A stretch of 64,000 nt of DNA from Talinum fruticosum (GCA_021018815.1 JAITYX010000041.1:2604001-2668000); one strand, 5' to 3'. Shown: positions 25,754-44,278, counted from the first letter of the stretch. Notes: generated by a model from the letters alone, not told the origin. Translations and numbers: made by a program.

Positions 25754-26440
25754 TTTTTAAGTGGGGAGTGGAAGTGGGCCGAAATGGAAGGGCCGAGGAA
25801 AGCAACTAAGCATAGAAATAGTCACATGAGCTAAGCAAGGATGGACAAAATTTGATCTCTGTCTCGGGCTAACTTCACATGTTAGATTCAATTCTTCACT
25901 TTTCCAATCTTCTTATTATTTCTCAAACCTTTCCACACTTCCTACGAAAGTAAAATAAAATAAGTTAAAAATCCTAATTTAATAATTATTACGAACAAAA
26001 TAAGATATAAAAAGGTATTAAAAATATTATAATTTTTGGACTTAACATAAATATATTTGAAATTTCTCTTAAATTGTGAATTCAATATTTACTTATATAG
26101 ATCATTTAAATAATTATAGTATTTGAATGTTAATTTAATTATAAAAATTTATTATATATAAGCTTACTAATTAATTTAACATATTTTTACATCTAATTTT
26201 TCTAGCCTCGTTTAGTTATTTTATATTTATTGAGTATATGTCGTCATATAAATAAATGTTATAGTTTCTAAAATTTAAAATTGATATATCTCTTTTTTTA
26301 AGCTGTATTTCTCACTTTTATTCTGAAATAAAAAATTGAATAATTTATTTCATAAGAAAAAATATAACTAAATTTCTATATAATTTAAATTAAAAAATAA
26401 AATAAAAAATATATATAATTTTATTATTTATTGAAATTGC
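25754..26440. other. AT-rich segment, perhaps body of a small Helitron
   Basis: No gene. If the Helitron ending at 26469 is short, a possible 5' end is the TCTCTGTC after an A at 25856; this is a weak guess because TC starts are uninformative. Confidence 0.25.
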
Positions 26441-26470
26441 CCGTGCCTTGCACGGATATTTGTAACTAGT
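26441..26470 (+). mobile_element. Helitron 3' terminus
   Basis: A perfect hairpin CCGTGC-CTT-GCACGG (26441-26455) is followed after ten bases by CTAG (26466-26469) and a T. This is the canonical Helitron 3' end: stem-loop, about 10-nt spacer, CTRR, insertion before T. Neither a Rep/helicase gene nor a secure 5' end is visible, so only the terminus is called. Confidence 0.65.
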
Positions 26471-28277
26471 ATATATAAAAAGACAAGTTTATTAAGACAC
26501 GGGTCGAAGAACCCGTTTTTAGGTTTAGTGGGGCCCTTTAAATTTTGTATTGGAGGCGACGGTAGAAGAGACAAGGATGCATGCAGACCTACACCTGTGC
26601 AATGCAGATACTTGGCTTTCTGAGAAAAAAATTGAGGAAATTCAGAGGACAATACAAAGGAAAAAAGAGATCACTTTGGTGGGGCTGTTCAGTTCATCCA
26701 TGTGCTTTAGCAACACTCCTATCGCTGCACCTGAGCCTATTCTTCAACTTTCACTTAGCGGGGGTTTCCATATTCAGCTTGAATTCAAGTGTTAAGTGTG
26801 GTACTTACTGGAGTAAGTTTTCTCTCTCTTTTGTTCATTAAATTTTTCAGTTTTTCTTTCCTGAGAGAACTTCTTTTGCTATCTTTCATTGCTCATGAAT
26901 TTCATGTCTGGCGTAGCTTTGCGTAGTCGATCTTCATGATTGGAATAATTAAATTCCAATTTTAAGGTTTCCTTCATTAATTATTTGGTGAGCTTTGATT
27001 TTAGTTTTTTCTGGTCTTTTAACCTTTGATTTTAGTTGATCTGTATTTTTCATTTAGCTTAGTTTTCACTTTTCAAAGGGAAGTGTTTTAAACTGTTTCT
27101 TTCCGGTGGGTTTTCAGAACTTGAGTCGGTATATAACTCGAACTGTTTTGAATTAAACCAAACAAAAAAATAAGTTTTTGACTCATATAGGCAACTAATA
27201 TTGCAGTTCCAAAACCTCATATTCTTCAACTCATACATACATAATCATTGGAATATGATAGAAATTATACGTTTCTTAGATAAGAAACACAAGTTTTGAA
27301 AAATTACCCGAGTTAATTAGACCCTTACAACTATGTTGATCATGTACAACCAGCACCCCAACGTGGTAACCTTGAGTTTGTTCGATCACATTGTTGCTAT
27401 AGTATCCCACTAAAAATAAAACTGTTAAGAAGCAATTCCTAAGAAGCAAACTGTGGATTTACATGTGTCGAATGGCATTATAAGGAATGGCATTATAAGG
27501 TTTAGAGTTATGTTTATATCTCCTATTTAAGAACTTTGAAGTATACTTATTTGATTTTAAGAAAATAGGTTGAAAAAATTTATAATAATAAAAAAAATAA
27601 ATTATAATTTGTTTTTAGCGTCTTATCTATCAAAGAGAAAATTTTCAATAACTTTTGATTAATTGAGGTCACTCTAATTTATTTTACCGATTTTCAATTG
27701 GCAGACATGACATGAGGGGAGAGAGAAAATTATTAATAGTTTGTGAAATTTCTCTCTTTTATCCGTTTCTTTCTCTATATAGAATTTTTCATCCATTTTT
27801 ATTTTAATTTTGACAAGAAAATATTATTGAACAAATTACAAAATTTTCTAATTTTTTTCCATCAAATTTTTTTCTCTCATTTTTTCTTCTAGAAAGAATT
27901 TTATTTTCTATAATTTATTTTTTATTTTCTAATTTTTAAAGAAATTTATTTTTTATAATTTTTTCCCTAATTTTTCTAGAGTTAAATGAAGCTTTATTGA
28001 TTATAGTTGATAATATAGGTAGAATTTTTAAAATAAGGGTTGCCTTAACTATGTAATCACCTTTTCAACAAAAACAAAAAAAAAAGAAAGAAGCCTTATA
28101 TGAGAGTATTTCACTTTTGAGTTTTGTAGAATTTGACCACCAATAATTTATGTTGTGGGTGCCATATTTTTTATGATTTTCTTTGTCAAAATATTGGCCA
28201 AGTGGTCCATTGACACACAAATACGCCGTTGTCTGGGCAACTTTTAGGGGAAAAGAAAAAGCTGTTATACTCAAAAG
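26471..28277. other. Upstream region of methyltransferase gene; possible remote 5' exon
   Basis: A TATATAAAAA motif lies at 26471-26480, and a strong donor-like GGA|GTAAGT at about 26812-26818 follows frames starting at 26550 and 26581 that show no known domain. This could be an untranslated first exon of the methyltransferase or chance. A 15-bp direct duplication (GAATGGCATTATAAG) occurs at about 27470-27500. The stretch 27540-28060 is AT-rich with no feature. Confidence 0.3.
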
Positions 28278-29546
28278 GGAAATTTACGGTTGAATATCAT
28301 TTCAATTCAAAATTATACTTTTAATAGTAATTTTTACATCTAAGTCATCTAAAAGACAATTGCACTCCTCCTTTTATCTCTTATTTACAGCCCCTCCCTC
28401 TCTCTGTCATCCCCCTTCTCTCTCTCTGTCAGCTTCTCTCTCTCTCTCCTTCCCCTTCCTCTCTCTCTCCTCCCCCTCTGTCAGCCCCCTTCTCTCTCTC
28501 CTCCCCCTTCCTCTCTCTCACTCCTCACCCCCTCTATCTGTCTCTCTCTCCCTCCCTCCTCTCTCTCACACTTTTTTTTATTTTTTAATAAAATTAATTA
28601 TTATCATTATTATAGATAGAAAATTAATTATTTGTATTATAATTAATTTTTTAAAATTTTTAATAAAAAATTATTTTATATTTTAAATTTTATTTTCGTT
28701 ATAATATTTTTTAAATATTATTATGTTTTTCTTTTATTATAAATAAATGAACTTATTATTCATACAAAAAATAATACATTTATTTTTTAATATAATTTTA
28801 AATATAATTTGAATTTTAAGTTCATTATTATAAAAATTAAAATTTTTAGTTTAATTTTTCTTATTTCAATTAAAATTATTTTATTTAAAAAATATGAAAA
28901 TATTATTTAAGTTTTAAATCTTCATAACTCAAATTAAAATATTAAACTAAAATAATTTTGGTTGAAATAAAAAAATTATAATTAATCCCTAGATCTTAAT
29001 TACTCAACTTAAAATATTAAATTAAAATAATTTTACTTGAAATAATTAAAAATTTTAAATTTTATAATAATAAACTTAAATTTTAAATTTTATTTAAAAT
29101 TAGATCAAAAAATGAATATATTATTTTAAAAATAAATTAATTTAATTATAATAAGAGAAATTCATAATAATATTAAAAATAATTTTAATAACAAAAATAA
29201 AATATAAAATATAAAATAATTTTTTATTTAAAAAACTTTTAAAAAAATTAACTATAATACAAATAATAAATTTTTTATCTATAATAATAATTAATTTTTT
29301 ATTTTCATTAAAAAAATAAAAAGTGTAAGAGGGAGTAAAGTAGGGGAAGAGAGAGAGACACAGAGAGGGGGTGAGGAGAGAGAGAGAGAGAGCGCCAGAG
29401 AGAGGGGGTGAGAGGAGAGAGAGGGCTGACAGAGAGTGGGTGAGAAGAGAGATGAAGGGTATAATAGTCTTTTAATGACTGAAGTGTAAAAATAATAACC
29501 AAAAGCATAATTATAAAGCCAAACCAAGACTTATATGTAAATTTCC
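28278..29546. mobile_element. Large foldback/long-TIR element, 1.27 kb
   Basis: The whole element is one imperfect palindrome. The left arm begins GGAAATTTAC and the right arm ends GTAAATTTCC. Next to each end lie a matching single-copy stretch, a CT-rich tract (28380-28570) against a GA-rich tract (29330-29455), then about 330 bp of AT-rich DNA that again matches in inverted order up to the centre near 28910. Arms are about 600 bp. The 9-mer AAAAAGCTG occurs on both sides (28256-28264 and 29553-29561) and may be the target duplication, although it leaves unpaired bases between it and the arms. No coding capacity. Mutator-like is the best guess. Confidence 0.75.
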
Positions 29547-29953
29547 AACTCCAAAAAGCTGCTAACAATTTTTGAGGTGATACCCAGAAAAGTTTGTATA
29601 TTAATATTTTTATTTTTTATCAAAAGCCTGTAAAAGGTCAATTGAATTACACAAATACTTGTCTTAAATTTCTACACGTGCATATCTGACTGTAGCGTAG
29701 ACAGAAATCAAACTTACCGGGTTGCGCAACAATACGCATGTAATTTCATGGTCTACAGTGTCATTGTGCATAAGTTTATTTTTATTTTTTTACGTATAAT
29801 TTCGTAATTTATACCAGGTCATTGAGTATAAGTTTTATCTTTTTATTTTTTTTTAGGCAACCCCCCTCTTCTCGTATCAGTTTTTTTATTCGCCCCTCCT
29901 CTGATAGCAAGCGTATGACAATGAAATTGTGCAGGGGCATAAAATTAAGAAAC
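29547..29953 (+). promoter_or_regulatory. Presumed proximal promoter/5' leader of the methyltransferase gene
   Basis: Position alone suggests this role. It contains an ACACGTGC G-box core at about 29674-29681 and AT-rich stretches. A polypyrimidine run ending in TTTTAGGC near 29855 looks like an intron acceptor, so part of this may be an intron of a leader that begins further upstream. No single convincing TATA box was identified. Confidence 0.3.
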
Positions 29954-36942
<6,989 letters not shown>

Positions 36943-37949
36943 TGGTCACTTTCATGCGTGTTCTCTGCTAGCTTCATAAAGCTGGATTTATAAGTTGGAT
37001 AATTTGTTTATGGTGTAACCTGTGCTTTTTCAAAATGCCTTTGTGATATTATCTTGGACATATTTTTCTGTGTACTCCATTCGTGACAAATGAATAAATT
37101 ACGATATTAAAATTGTTTTCAATCGACGGACAATGATGCGGACAACAATTGATTTTGTGCGGTATCCATTCCAAAAGTGGAGACGTCACCTGATTGTTCA
37201 AGAATCAAACAAAGATCACAATACTGCTAGAAAGTTATACGATATATCTAGTAGCATGATGTATGGTACTTTCAAATTTCTTTTCTCATTAGATGAGAAA
37301 ACTTGCGATATGACATAAATTTTAATCACTATTTTTGGGAGAGTTTTAGTTATCCATAATTGCACTTCATTTCCATGAAAAAAATATAGACTTCTCATTT
37401 AAATTTTTAACAGCCTGTATTGGTTAAATTTTTTTTTATCACTATTTGCTAAAGTGACTTGTTTGTGACATTTCTCATATTACCTGATGAGTTTTAAACA
37501 CTGCCATAGGATTCACTATGGGCTTTTATAACGGTTATAAAGAAAATCGTAGTAAAAAATGAGATGGTGATTTTTTTGTACAAATATGGAACAAAATGAT
37601 TTTTAATTACGTTCCTGTAGAGAACCGTAGTAAGAAGTCAAGACTTGAAGAAGTGGTGGATGTACCCGTTGCCATCATCACTTCTTCCGTTTAGGTAAGT
37701 TCCTCTTTCGAGAGAGAGTCCTAAAGTGGTAGATGTACCCCTTGTCATCTTACTGCCTCCGTTTTTCTCTTTAGGCAGCAATATGGCGAAATGTATGGTC
37801 TAGGACCTCCTTCACTTTTCTCTTTCGGTAAATTTAGGCTTGTCTCACTCGCACTCGCCCTGTTAGAGCCAGGGCAGGGCTTCTCAAAGTCATCTAGAAG
37901 AGGCCTAGGGTCAGAACTAATTTTCACCAAGGAAAAGATAAAATAGAAA
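36943..37949. other. 3' flank of the methyltransferase gene, with CACTA-like scrap
   Basis: The stretch 37510-37640 contains CACTATGGGC, AACGGTTATAAAG and GAGAACCGTAGTAAGAAG, which resemble CACTA subterminal repeats. A direct duplication of about 42 bp (GTGGT(G/A)GATGTACCC...) occurs at about 37653 and 37726. A TAAA-rich boundary to the LINE is not sharp. Confidence 0.4.
37093..37098 (+). terminator. Possible polyadenylation signal (AATAAA)
   Basis: AATAAA about 150 bases after the methyltransferase stop codon, a plausible distance for a plant 3' UTR. Position only. Confidence 0.3.
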
Positions 37950-38989
37950 CGCAAATGCTCAAAGCCATAAGATCATTTTATGTTGATCCCAAGCCCAGCT
38001 CTTCCAGACTATTTTCCACCAAGCTACAACTATATTTTCTAACAAAAATAGTGCATAAGCAGCCTTGGCAGAATATACATTTTGATTTAGCACCCAATTT
38101 CTAGCCTTGTTTGCGTCACCCAAAGAATGAGCTAATTCATTCCTTACTCCAAGTAATTTTCTCCATCCCAAACATCGCCACAATGAATTTGTGTAGAGAA
38201 AACATATTACCCTGAAAGCATGTATGCTGCAACCTTTTTTAGTGAAAAAGAAACTAAATATGTTAGTTTCCAAAGCCATTTTACACGCAAAACCTTGTTC
38301 CATGATAAGATTTCTTTAAAATTCAATCCACCATTCTAGCATGGTCAGCAAATTCCCTTCCAACTTACAAGAGTTATCTTTTTGTCCTCAATGTTTCTAC
38401 TCCACAAAAACTTACTGCATAGATATTCTATTATGGATGATGTGTTGGGGCAGTATAAAAATATGAGACTAGAAATTTATTAACCCTAAAATAACTATAG
38501 AGATCGGTGTTTTCCTTTCAGCATAAGACGATGTTCTTGTTGCCCATGAGGTTATTCTTTGTTTGATCTTGTCAATCAAGGGCTGACACATACTATGATT
38601 TAGTCATTTGGTTGAAAGAGGCATCCCCAAATATCCGAAGGGAAAGGTGCCCAAAGAAAATCCTGTGCTTTGCGGAATGCTTTAGTGATATATGATGTTC
38701 ACAACCCCTAAGTATATTTTCGACTTTTCTAAGTTTGCATGACCTCCTGTCATCTTTGAGAAATCTTGAAACATTTCCAAATGCACCGAATAGATGTCAG
38801 ATCACCCCCAGAAAAATCTAAGACATTATCTCGCAAAAGCTAGATGTGTTAGTCTAATTCTTACACATATGCGTTGGAAAGAAAATTCTTTGTCTAGAGT
38901 AGCCAAAGAAAGCCCCTTGATAGTACCTCCATGCAAAGAACAAACAGGTAGGGTGAGAATGGATGACCTTGCTTCAATCCACAAGCCCC
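37950..38989 (-). pseudogene. L1-type LINE ORF2, 3' half (RT C-terminal part and zf-RVT)
   Basis: Minus-strand continuation of the LINE whose 5' half lies at 44279-46195. Reading down from 38989: GLKQGHPFSPYLFVLC (RT box of the GLRQGDPLSPYLF type); LTHLAFA followed by a substitution and a stop where the catalytic FADD should be (about 38820-38850); GYLGMPL (about 38600); and the zf-RVT region NQNVYSAKAAYALF...WWKIVWKSWAWDQHKMILWL (37959-38303). Frameshifts and stops are frequent. The CACTA element at 38990-44278 separates the two halves within the RT palm. Confidence 0.75.
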
Positions 38990-39659
38990 CACTACTAAAG
39001 GAACCACTTTTAACTACGGTTAAAAACAACCTTTAACTACGATTAACCGACATCGTGTATGTGGCAGCCATTGTATGTTGCACCTTTTAACTATGATTCA
39101 AAACCGTAGTAAAAAGCACCTACGACAACAGTTTCTTCATCTCGAATCGTGGTCATAGACTTCTTTATGGCAACGGTTATTCATTTGAACTGTCGTCATA
39201 GGCCTTCTTCTGCAGTTCAAAATAATTATTAAAAGAGCACCTATAACAACGGTTTAGATGAAGAATTGCTGTCATAGAGAAGCCTATGACTACGGTTCGA
39301 TTGAAGAACCATAGTCATAGGCCTTCAATCGGACCTTTTACTGCAGTTCTTCCTTAAGAACCGTAGTAATAGGTTTGATTTAAAAATTTTTCTCGTGTTT
39401 TCTTACCATTTGTACAAGTACAAATCATATACAACCTTACACATTCAGAATATACAAACCATAATCCAATAAACTCTTCACTAGAATATATACAAAACAA
39501 CATATTCATCACATTTTATATATGGTACAAGACAATGTAAAAATATATATACCCTTGTACATATATACCTATAAGCTGTACGACTATTAAAATCACAAAC
39601 TTGACCAATCAAATAATGAATAATAATTGTAAATATATACCTATGTCTTTATACGGTTA

Positions 39660-40680
39660 TATATACAAACTCTGCCCAACTTTGTTTTAACTTGTTGAGC
39701 ACTTCATCCGTATAAGGAGTGGGTGGATTCTTTCTGGGAAGTATTATGACCAATGTCTGTAAAAGACATGAAATGAAAAACAATTAAAGTAGACTCTAAT
39801 AACTAACGTGAACCTCACCTTGACGAGGACAATTAGTGGCTTTGATTTCGCTCGTCGGTCTTTTGAGCCTCCTTCATAATAATAACGTGATAGAGCACTA
39901 TTTTTCAATCGGAAAAATAAAATTCAAATTATACATATAATTGAACGAATAATAATTAACAAAACAGCATAAAATGATTAAAGTATGAACTCATGACTTA
40001 ACTACGTCCTTGATTTCTTCCTTCAAGGTATGACCTAGAGGATCAAGCCAATACGCGATATTAGCCCTTGGATATATGAAAACAAGCATCCAATGGTGCT
40101 ACACAACCACAAATAATACATTTATATAAGTATGTATAACACCACAAAAATTTCAGTTAGTTAGTTTATTTGTACACTTAACTCTCATTGAACGGTGCCA
40201 AGTACCTTGTTTTATCCTGCACATTATGTTTTATAACTTCGAAGATATAATTGACTCGTTCTTCATGTTTTTGCCCAATTCCTTGAATGAAATTAGGGTT
40301 GAGAAATTGAATGAAGTCCTTTCCAATCTCGTGCAGCCACATTACATATTAATTATATATGTAGTTAGAAATTGATAAAATTAATAGTAAAAAAAGAACT
40401 TATTATGAATATATTAAGTCACATAATGCTAAGCATAACAGCAGATGCACTGATCTCCTACATCCGCAAAAATTGCAGTATGTCATCCGGGAAGACATAG
40501 AAAGTCATGTCCCCTTTCTCCCCTTCACGTTGCCCAAACACGTGACTTGGCGCCCTACAAATCAACGGTTCTCGTGCTGATAGAGTCTTCACATAACTTT
40601 CTAGAGTAGCACACCAATCCGTGCGGGACTCGTCAATGGATACGAAAGGAGACTTCTTCGGACGACGAATGGGCACCACC
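39660..40680 (-). pseudogene. Ulp1-like (C48) protease segment of the CACTA element
   Basis: On the minus strand near 40105-40000 the frame reads HHWMLVFIYPRANIAYWLDPLG, the His box with the following Asp-bearing strand found in Ulp1/SUMO-protease-like C-termini of plant transposon proteins. Upstream, the frame 40458-40679 (VPIRRPKKSPFVSIDES to FYVFPDDILQFL) may belong to the same protein. A Cys box (Q..G..CG) was not found downstream, and introns or stops break the frame, so activity is doubtful. Such proteases occur widely as passengers of CACTA and MULE elements; their role there is not established. Confidence 0.5.
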
Positions 40681-40812
40681 GAACGTTTGCTTGTGCCAAC
40701 CGAGGGAGATGGTGTGCCCTTTATCCCACTCTTGGAACTATCCCCGATATCTTAGTGAATAATCAATAAAAAAATGATAAATATATATACTTGATATTAA
40801 CAATAGTTAAAT

Positions 40813-41043
40813 CTAATATTTTGAAAAATGAATTACCGTAGAGAGGATGACCAAGTTCTTGGGCCAACGAAGAAAATTGTTGACTACGTCGTCAACGAGT
40901 GTGTCTAGTGCTCGGATCGGCAACTCACACTCGCCGTTCCCGTGCATGACCTCTTTTACACTCACCCTCACCTCATCACATGCAATGGGTGTCCTGTGAA
41001 CGACAGTAATTGACTTGGACGGGAAAACAACACCCAATGCCAC
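40813..41043 (-). pseudogene. Unrecognised exon-like frame in the CACTA element
   Basis: A 76-codon frame starting MALGVVFPSKSITVVHRTPI and containing ELPIRALDTLVDDVVNNFLRWPK. It lies between the Transposase_24-like and Ulp1-like parts on the same strand and is probably an internal exon of the element protein, since plant proteins of this type have a similar 'P...L...V..fl.WP..LV' stretch. Not identified with certainty. Confidence 0.35.
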
Positions 41044-41558
41044 AACATGCTCTAGAGAAGGGTGATGAGAAGCTAGCTTGCACTTCGCCGGCTACATAAG
41101 AATAAGTATAACAATTACAATCATGGGATAACCTTCAACATAGAAGTTAAACAACTTAAAAATCTTGAAAATAAATGGATAGAGTTTCCCTTAAAAGTAA
41201 ACATTTTCCCGGGATAATGACCCTCATTTGAAACAATAAAACATACTAAATGAGTAATTACTCAATGGCCACATGCTAGAGTTAAAAAACAACCACACAA
41301 TACACACAATTAATTTAACAAGATTATACACCAATTAATCAAACTATAAACATGCATGTAAATAATGGCACTCTTCCGAAACAACAAAAACATACTATAT
41401 AAATAATTACTCAATGGCCACATGCCGGAGTTCAACAAGCAACCACACAATATACACCATTCATTCAACAAGATTATACACCTATTAGTAAAAATCATAC
41501 TAATATATTAATTAGTCAAAATAGAAACGTGCATGTAAATATAATTAGACTGCAAAAT

Positions 41559-43000
41559 CTAAATTACCTTCGCTAGAACTTCAAATTGGTTGACAGGTGA
41601 GCTCGCATTTGCGCTGGCCGGTGTATGGGGTGATAATGGACGTACATCATTAAAGTTGCTAGGTAATGGCATACCCATGTTGGTGAAGTACGACCTCATC
41701 CGTGCATGCATCTCTGCCCACATCTCTGTCCTTATCTCTTCCATCTTTGCAGCCATTTGGGTCATTTGGGACTATTGAAACTCCATTTGGGATTGTTGGG
41801 ACTCCATTTGGGATCGCCTTTAGGCCATTTGGGCCTCCATATATGCTTGGCTGGAAAAGACGGGGCGCTTCTTCCTAGCCGCAAAGTGATCAACTATCCC
41901 CACCTTCCCAATGACAGCTTGAACGCGATCGAGATGCTTATCTCTTTGTAGGGCCAAAGCTAGCTTGTCCCTCCTCTCGGTGGTGTCAACGACTTCGAAG
42001 TCGATCTCTATGACAAAGACTCCTATAAGGAGAAAAAATATTATCATTTGACAATTCATAAATATTAAAACCGATAAGTTCTCAAAATAAATATAGGAAA
42101 TAGTAAAAAACTCACAAGTCGCTGTGCAATATATTCTATATCGCCCTTAGTGAAGGTTCCATCTTCCTTCTTTCTTCCTTCGACCCACAGCTCATCCCTA
42201 TCGATAACGAGCTGTGAAGTATCTATGGTGGAACCTTCACCGGATGTGGTTTGAAATTGTTCAAGCTTTTTCTTGTACAACCTCTCATCCAGACTTCGCG
42301 TATGCCTTATGGGATATCACATGAGGGTACGCATTGCTCTTAATCCTCTTCTGGTTGGCTTCACCTATCGCCTATGCAAGTAATTAAGATAACGAAAATA
42401 TCGAGTGCATAAGACTTAAATCGAGAAAAACATAACAAATGATGATCATAAATTGCCATGTATTCCGGAGAGGAGACATGTGATTCAAATGATCTCCAAT
42501 CCTCCTCGGTGATATAATTGTAGACCTCCTAGGGTCTACCTTCTTGTTTTATCTGCTTTGTTTTGTAGACTCATATAGCGGCAATGCGAGATTTGAAGTC
42601 TCTATACTTTTCCGCCACCGACATGAGGGTCTTGTGTTTCACCAAGGGGATCTCGGATTTATTAATGTTCAAGTTAAACGTTTTCCGAAAGACAAGAACG
42701 ACATGCATGAGTACATATATATTAAACATTTATAATAAGTTATAATACTAAGTTAAGATGTAGTGCATTTACCCAAATATCGTTCCAAAGGTTATCCTTA
42801 TTGAAATAAGGGACTTTGTTCCATTTTCTCGTAATTGTTGTTCATGTAAGCGCGGGGTCGCACCAACATAGCTCATAAAGGAGCTTTATGATCACCTGCA
42901 GCATTTTCGTCCTATCAAAATCGACCAGTCTAAGGATGGTTGGATTGTCTCTACTCCCGACCAACTTCTCCTTGTTTATCATAGTTCGTCCCCTCGATTT
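41559..43000 (-). pseudogene. Transposase_24 (Ptta/En/Spm)-like coding region
   Basis: Several minus-strand exons in order. MINKEKLVGSRDNPTILRLV and LYELCWCDPALT (about 42985-42840); WNKVPYFNKDNLWNDIW (about 42825-42775); KYRDFKSRIAA (about 42615-42580); EEDWRSFESHVSSPEYM (about 42510-42460); NAYPHVISHKAYAK (about 42335-42295). Then KLEQFQTTSGEGSTIDTSQL and LWVEGRKKEDGTFTKGDIEY (42280-42065); then a coiled-coil-like MTQMAAKMEEIRTEMWAEMH (41765 down). The W-rich block with 'SH..Y....' and the 'G.ftkGd.eyi' motif fit the plant Transposase_24 family (PF03004 as remembered). The reading frame is interrupted and probably partly spliced; not expected to work as it stands. Confidence 0.6.
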
Positions 43001-43693
43001 TTTGTACTTTTAGAAGAATCCATTTTATACTGCAAGCAATTATACAAATCTTGATAAATTAACATCTACAACAATTTTCGGACGAAAACATAGAAGTTGG
43101 GTCGGGCGAGGAGCCAACAAGGGCTGACCGTGTAGTCCGGCACGACCCGTGCTGGCTACCCGAACCCTGGTTCCTCGGCTTTGGTCGTTTTCCCTTTTCT
43201 TCTCTTATTTTCAGATTCCTCAATTATAAGATTAATCTACAAATTTTCTCTAAAATACCGCGAAATATGGGATTCCTAAATTACACCGAATTATTTCTCT
43301 CGAATGGCTCGATCTTGCACAACACAAATAATGCTAGCAAAGGTACCACTTTAAACTAAACTAACTAAGAAACCAACCATTCAAATCGTTTCCGGAGCAA
43401 TAGCACACAACACGCTAATTTCAAACTTCATGGTTTGCATTTCAAATATACGGTTTAGATTTGCAATTGGAAGTTATATTAAACAAACTGTTACCTTAAT
43501 CGTTCCCTATAGCTTGCCGAAAGGTTGTTGTCACTAAACGATGAACACAGAGCCAGTAGAGAAAGGGAGATGAAAGGCAGGGAGGCGAGCTTGGGCCTTC
43601 ATCGAATGTTCTTCGTCTACGCCTGAGAGAGAATAGAGAGAGGGAGATAAAAGCCTAACACCGCAGAGAAAGTGAGTGGGAAGATGCCGAAAA

Positions 43694-43919
43694 CCACCAC
43701 AAACCGCGGAGGGAGAACAATCGAAGAAAGAGACAATAAAGTGGAAGTGTGAGAGAAGACGTCGAAACCACTAGAAACCACCACAAACAGCGGAGAGAGA
43801 GCAATCGAAGAGAGAGACAGTGAAGTGAGAGTGTGAGAGAAGACATCGGAAACCACCACAAACCATGGAGAAAGAGCGATTGAAGAGAGAGACAGTGAAG
43901 TAAGAGTGTGAGAATAGTG
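43694..43919. repeat. Three-copy minisatellite, 75-84 bp unit, inside the CACTA element
   Basis: Units start at 43694, 43778 and 43853 with CCACCACAAAC and continue through purine-rich GAAGAGAGAGACAGTGAAG. They lie upstream of the minus-strand element genes, in a promoter or leader position. The frames over them are repeat artefacts. Confidence 0.75.
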
Positions 43920-44278
43920 AACGGTGCGGGCAAGGGTTTTGTTTTCTAAAGTGCCTATGACAACGATTCAATAAAAGAACCGTCGTCTAAAGATCTTTGA
44001 TTATAGTTCTTTTATAGAACTGTAGTCTAAAGTTCTTTTACCACGGTTCTTTTATTGAACCGTCGACATACATGCATTTATGACGACGGTTCAATAAAAG
44101 AACCGTAGTCAAAGGTTCAACAGACACTTTTGACTATGGTTCTTTTGTTGAACTTGTCATCATATGTTCATTAATAACTGGTCCATATTACAAAAATACC
44201 ACTCGGTCAATATTTCATTACGATTTGTTGTTTTAACCGTCGTTAAAGACCCGTTGTTAAAAATGTTTCCTATAGTAG

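Larger units (their letters stand above)
38990..44278 (-). mobile_element. CACTA (En/Spm-type) element, 5.3 kb, inserted in a LINE
   Basis: The left end is CACTACTAAAGGAACCACTT and the reversed right end CTACTATAGGAAACATTTTTAAC, a diverged terminal inverted repeat; the outermost CA of the right end is changed. Both ends carry many subterminal repeats built on ACGGTTCTT...GAACCGTAGTCA (39000-39380 and 43950-44260), as in plant CACTA elements. Genes inside run on the minus strand: a Transposase_24-like protein and an Ulp1-like segment. No TNP2-type transposase was recognised, so the element is probably non-autonomous. The flanks are ccc and cct, an imperfect 3-bp duplication. Confidence 0.75.

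Noticed and set aside
29822..29953. Upstream in-frame ATG (29822) as start of the methyltransferase
   Set aside because: It would add a 44-residue hydrophobic and basic leader unlike the family; the ATG at 29954 gives the usual N-terminus length.
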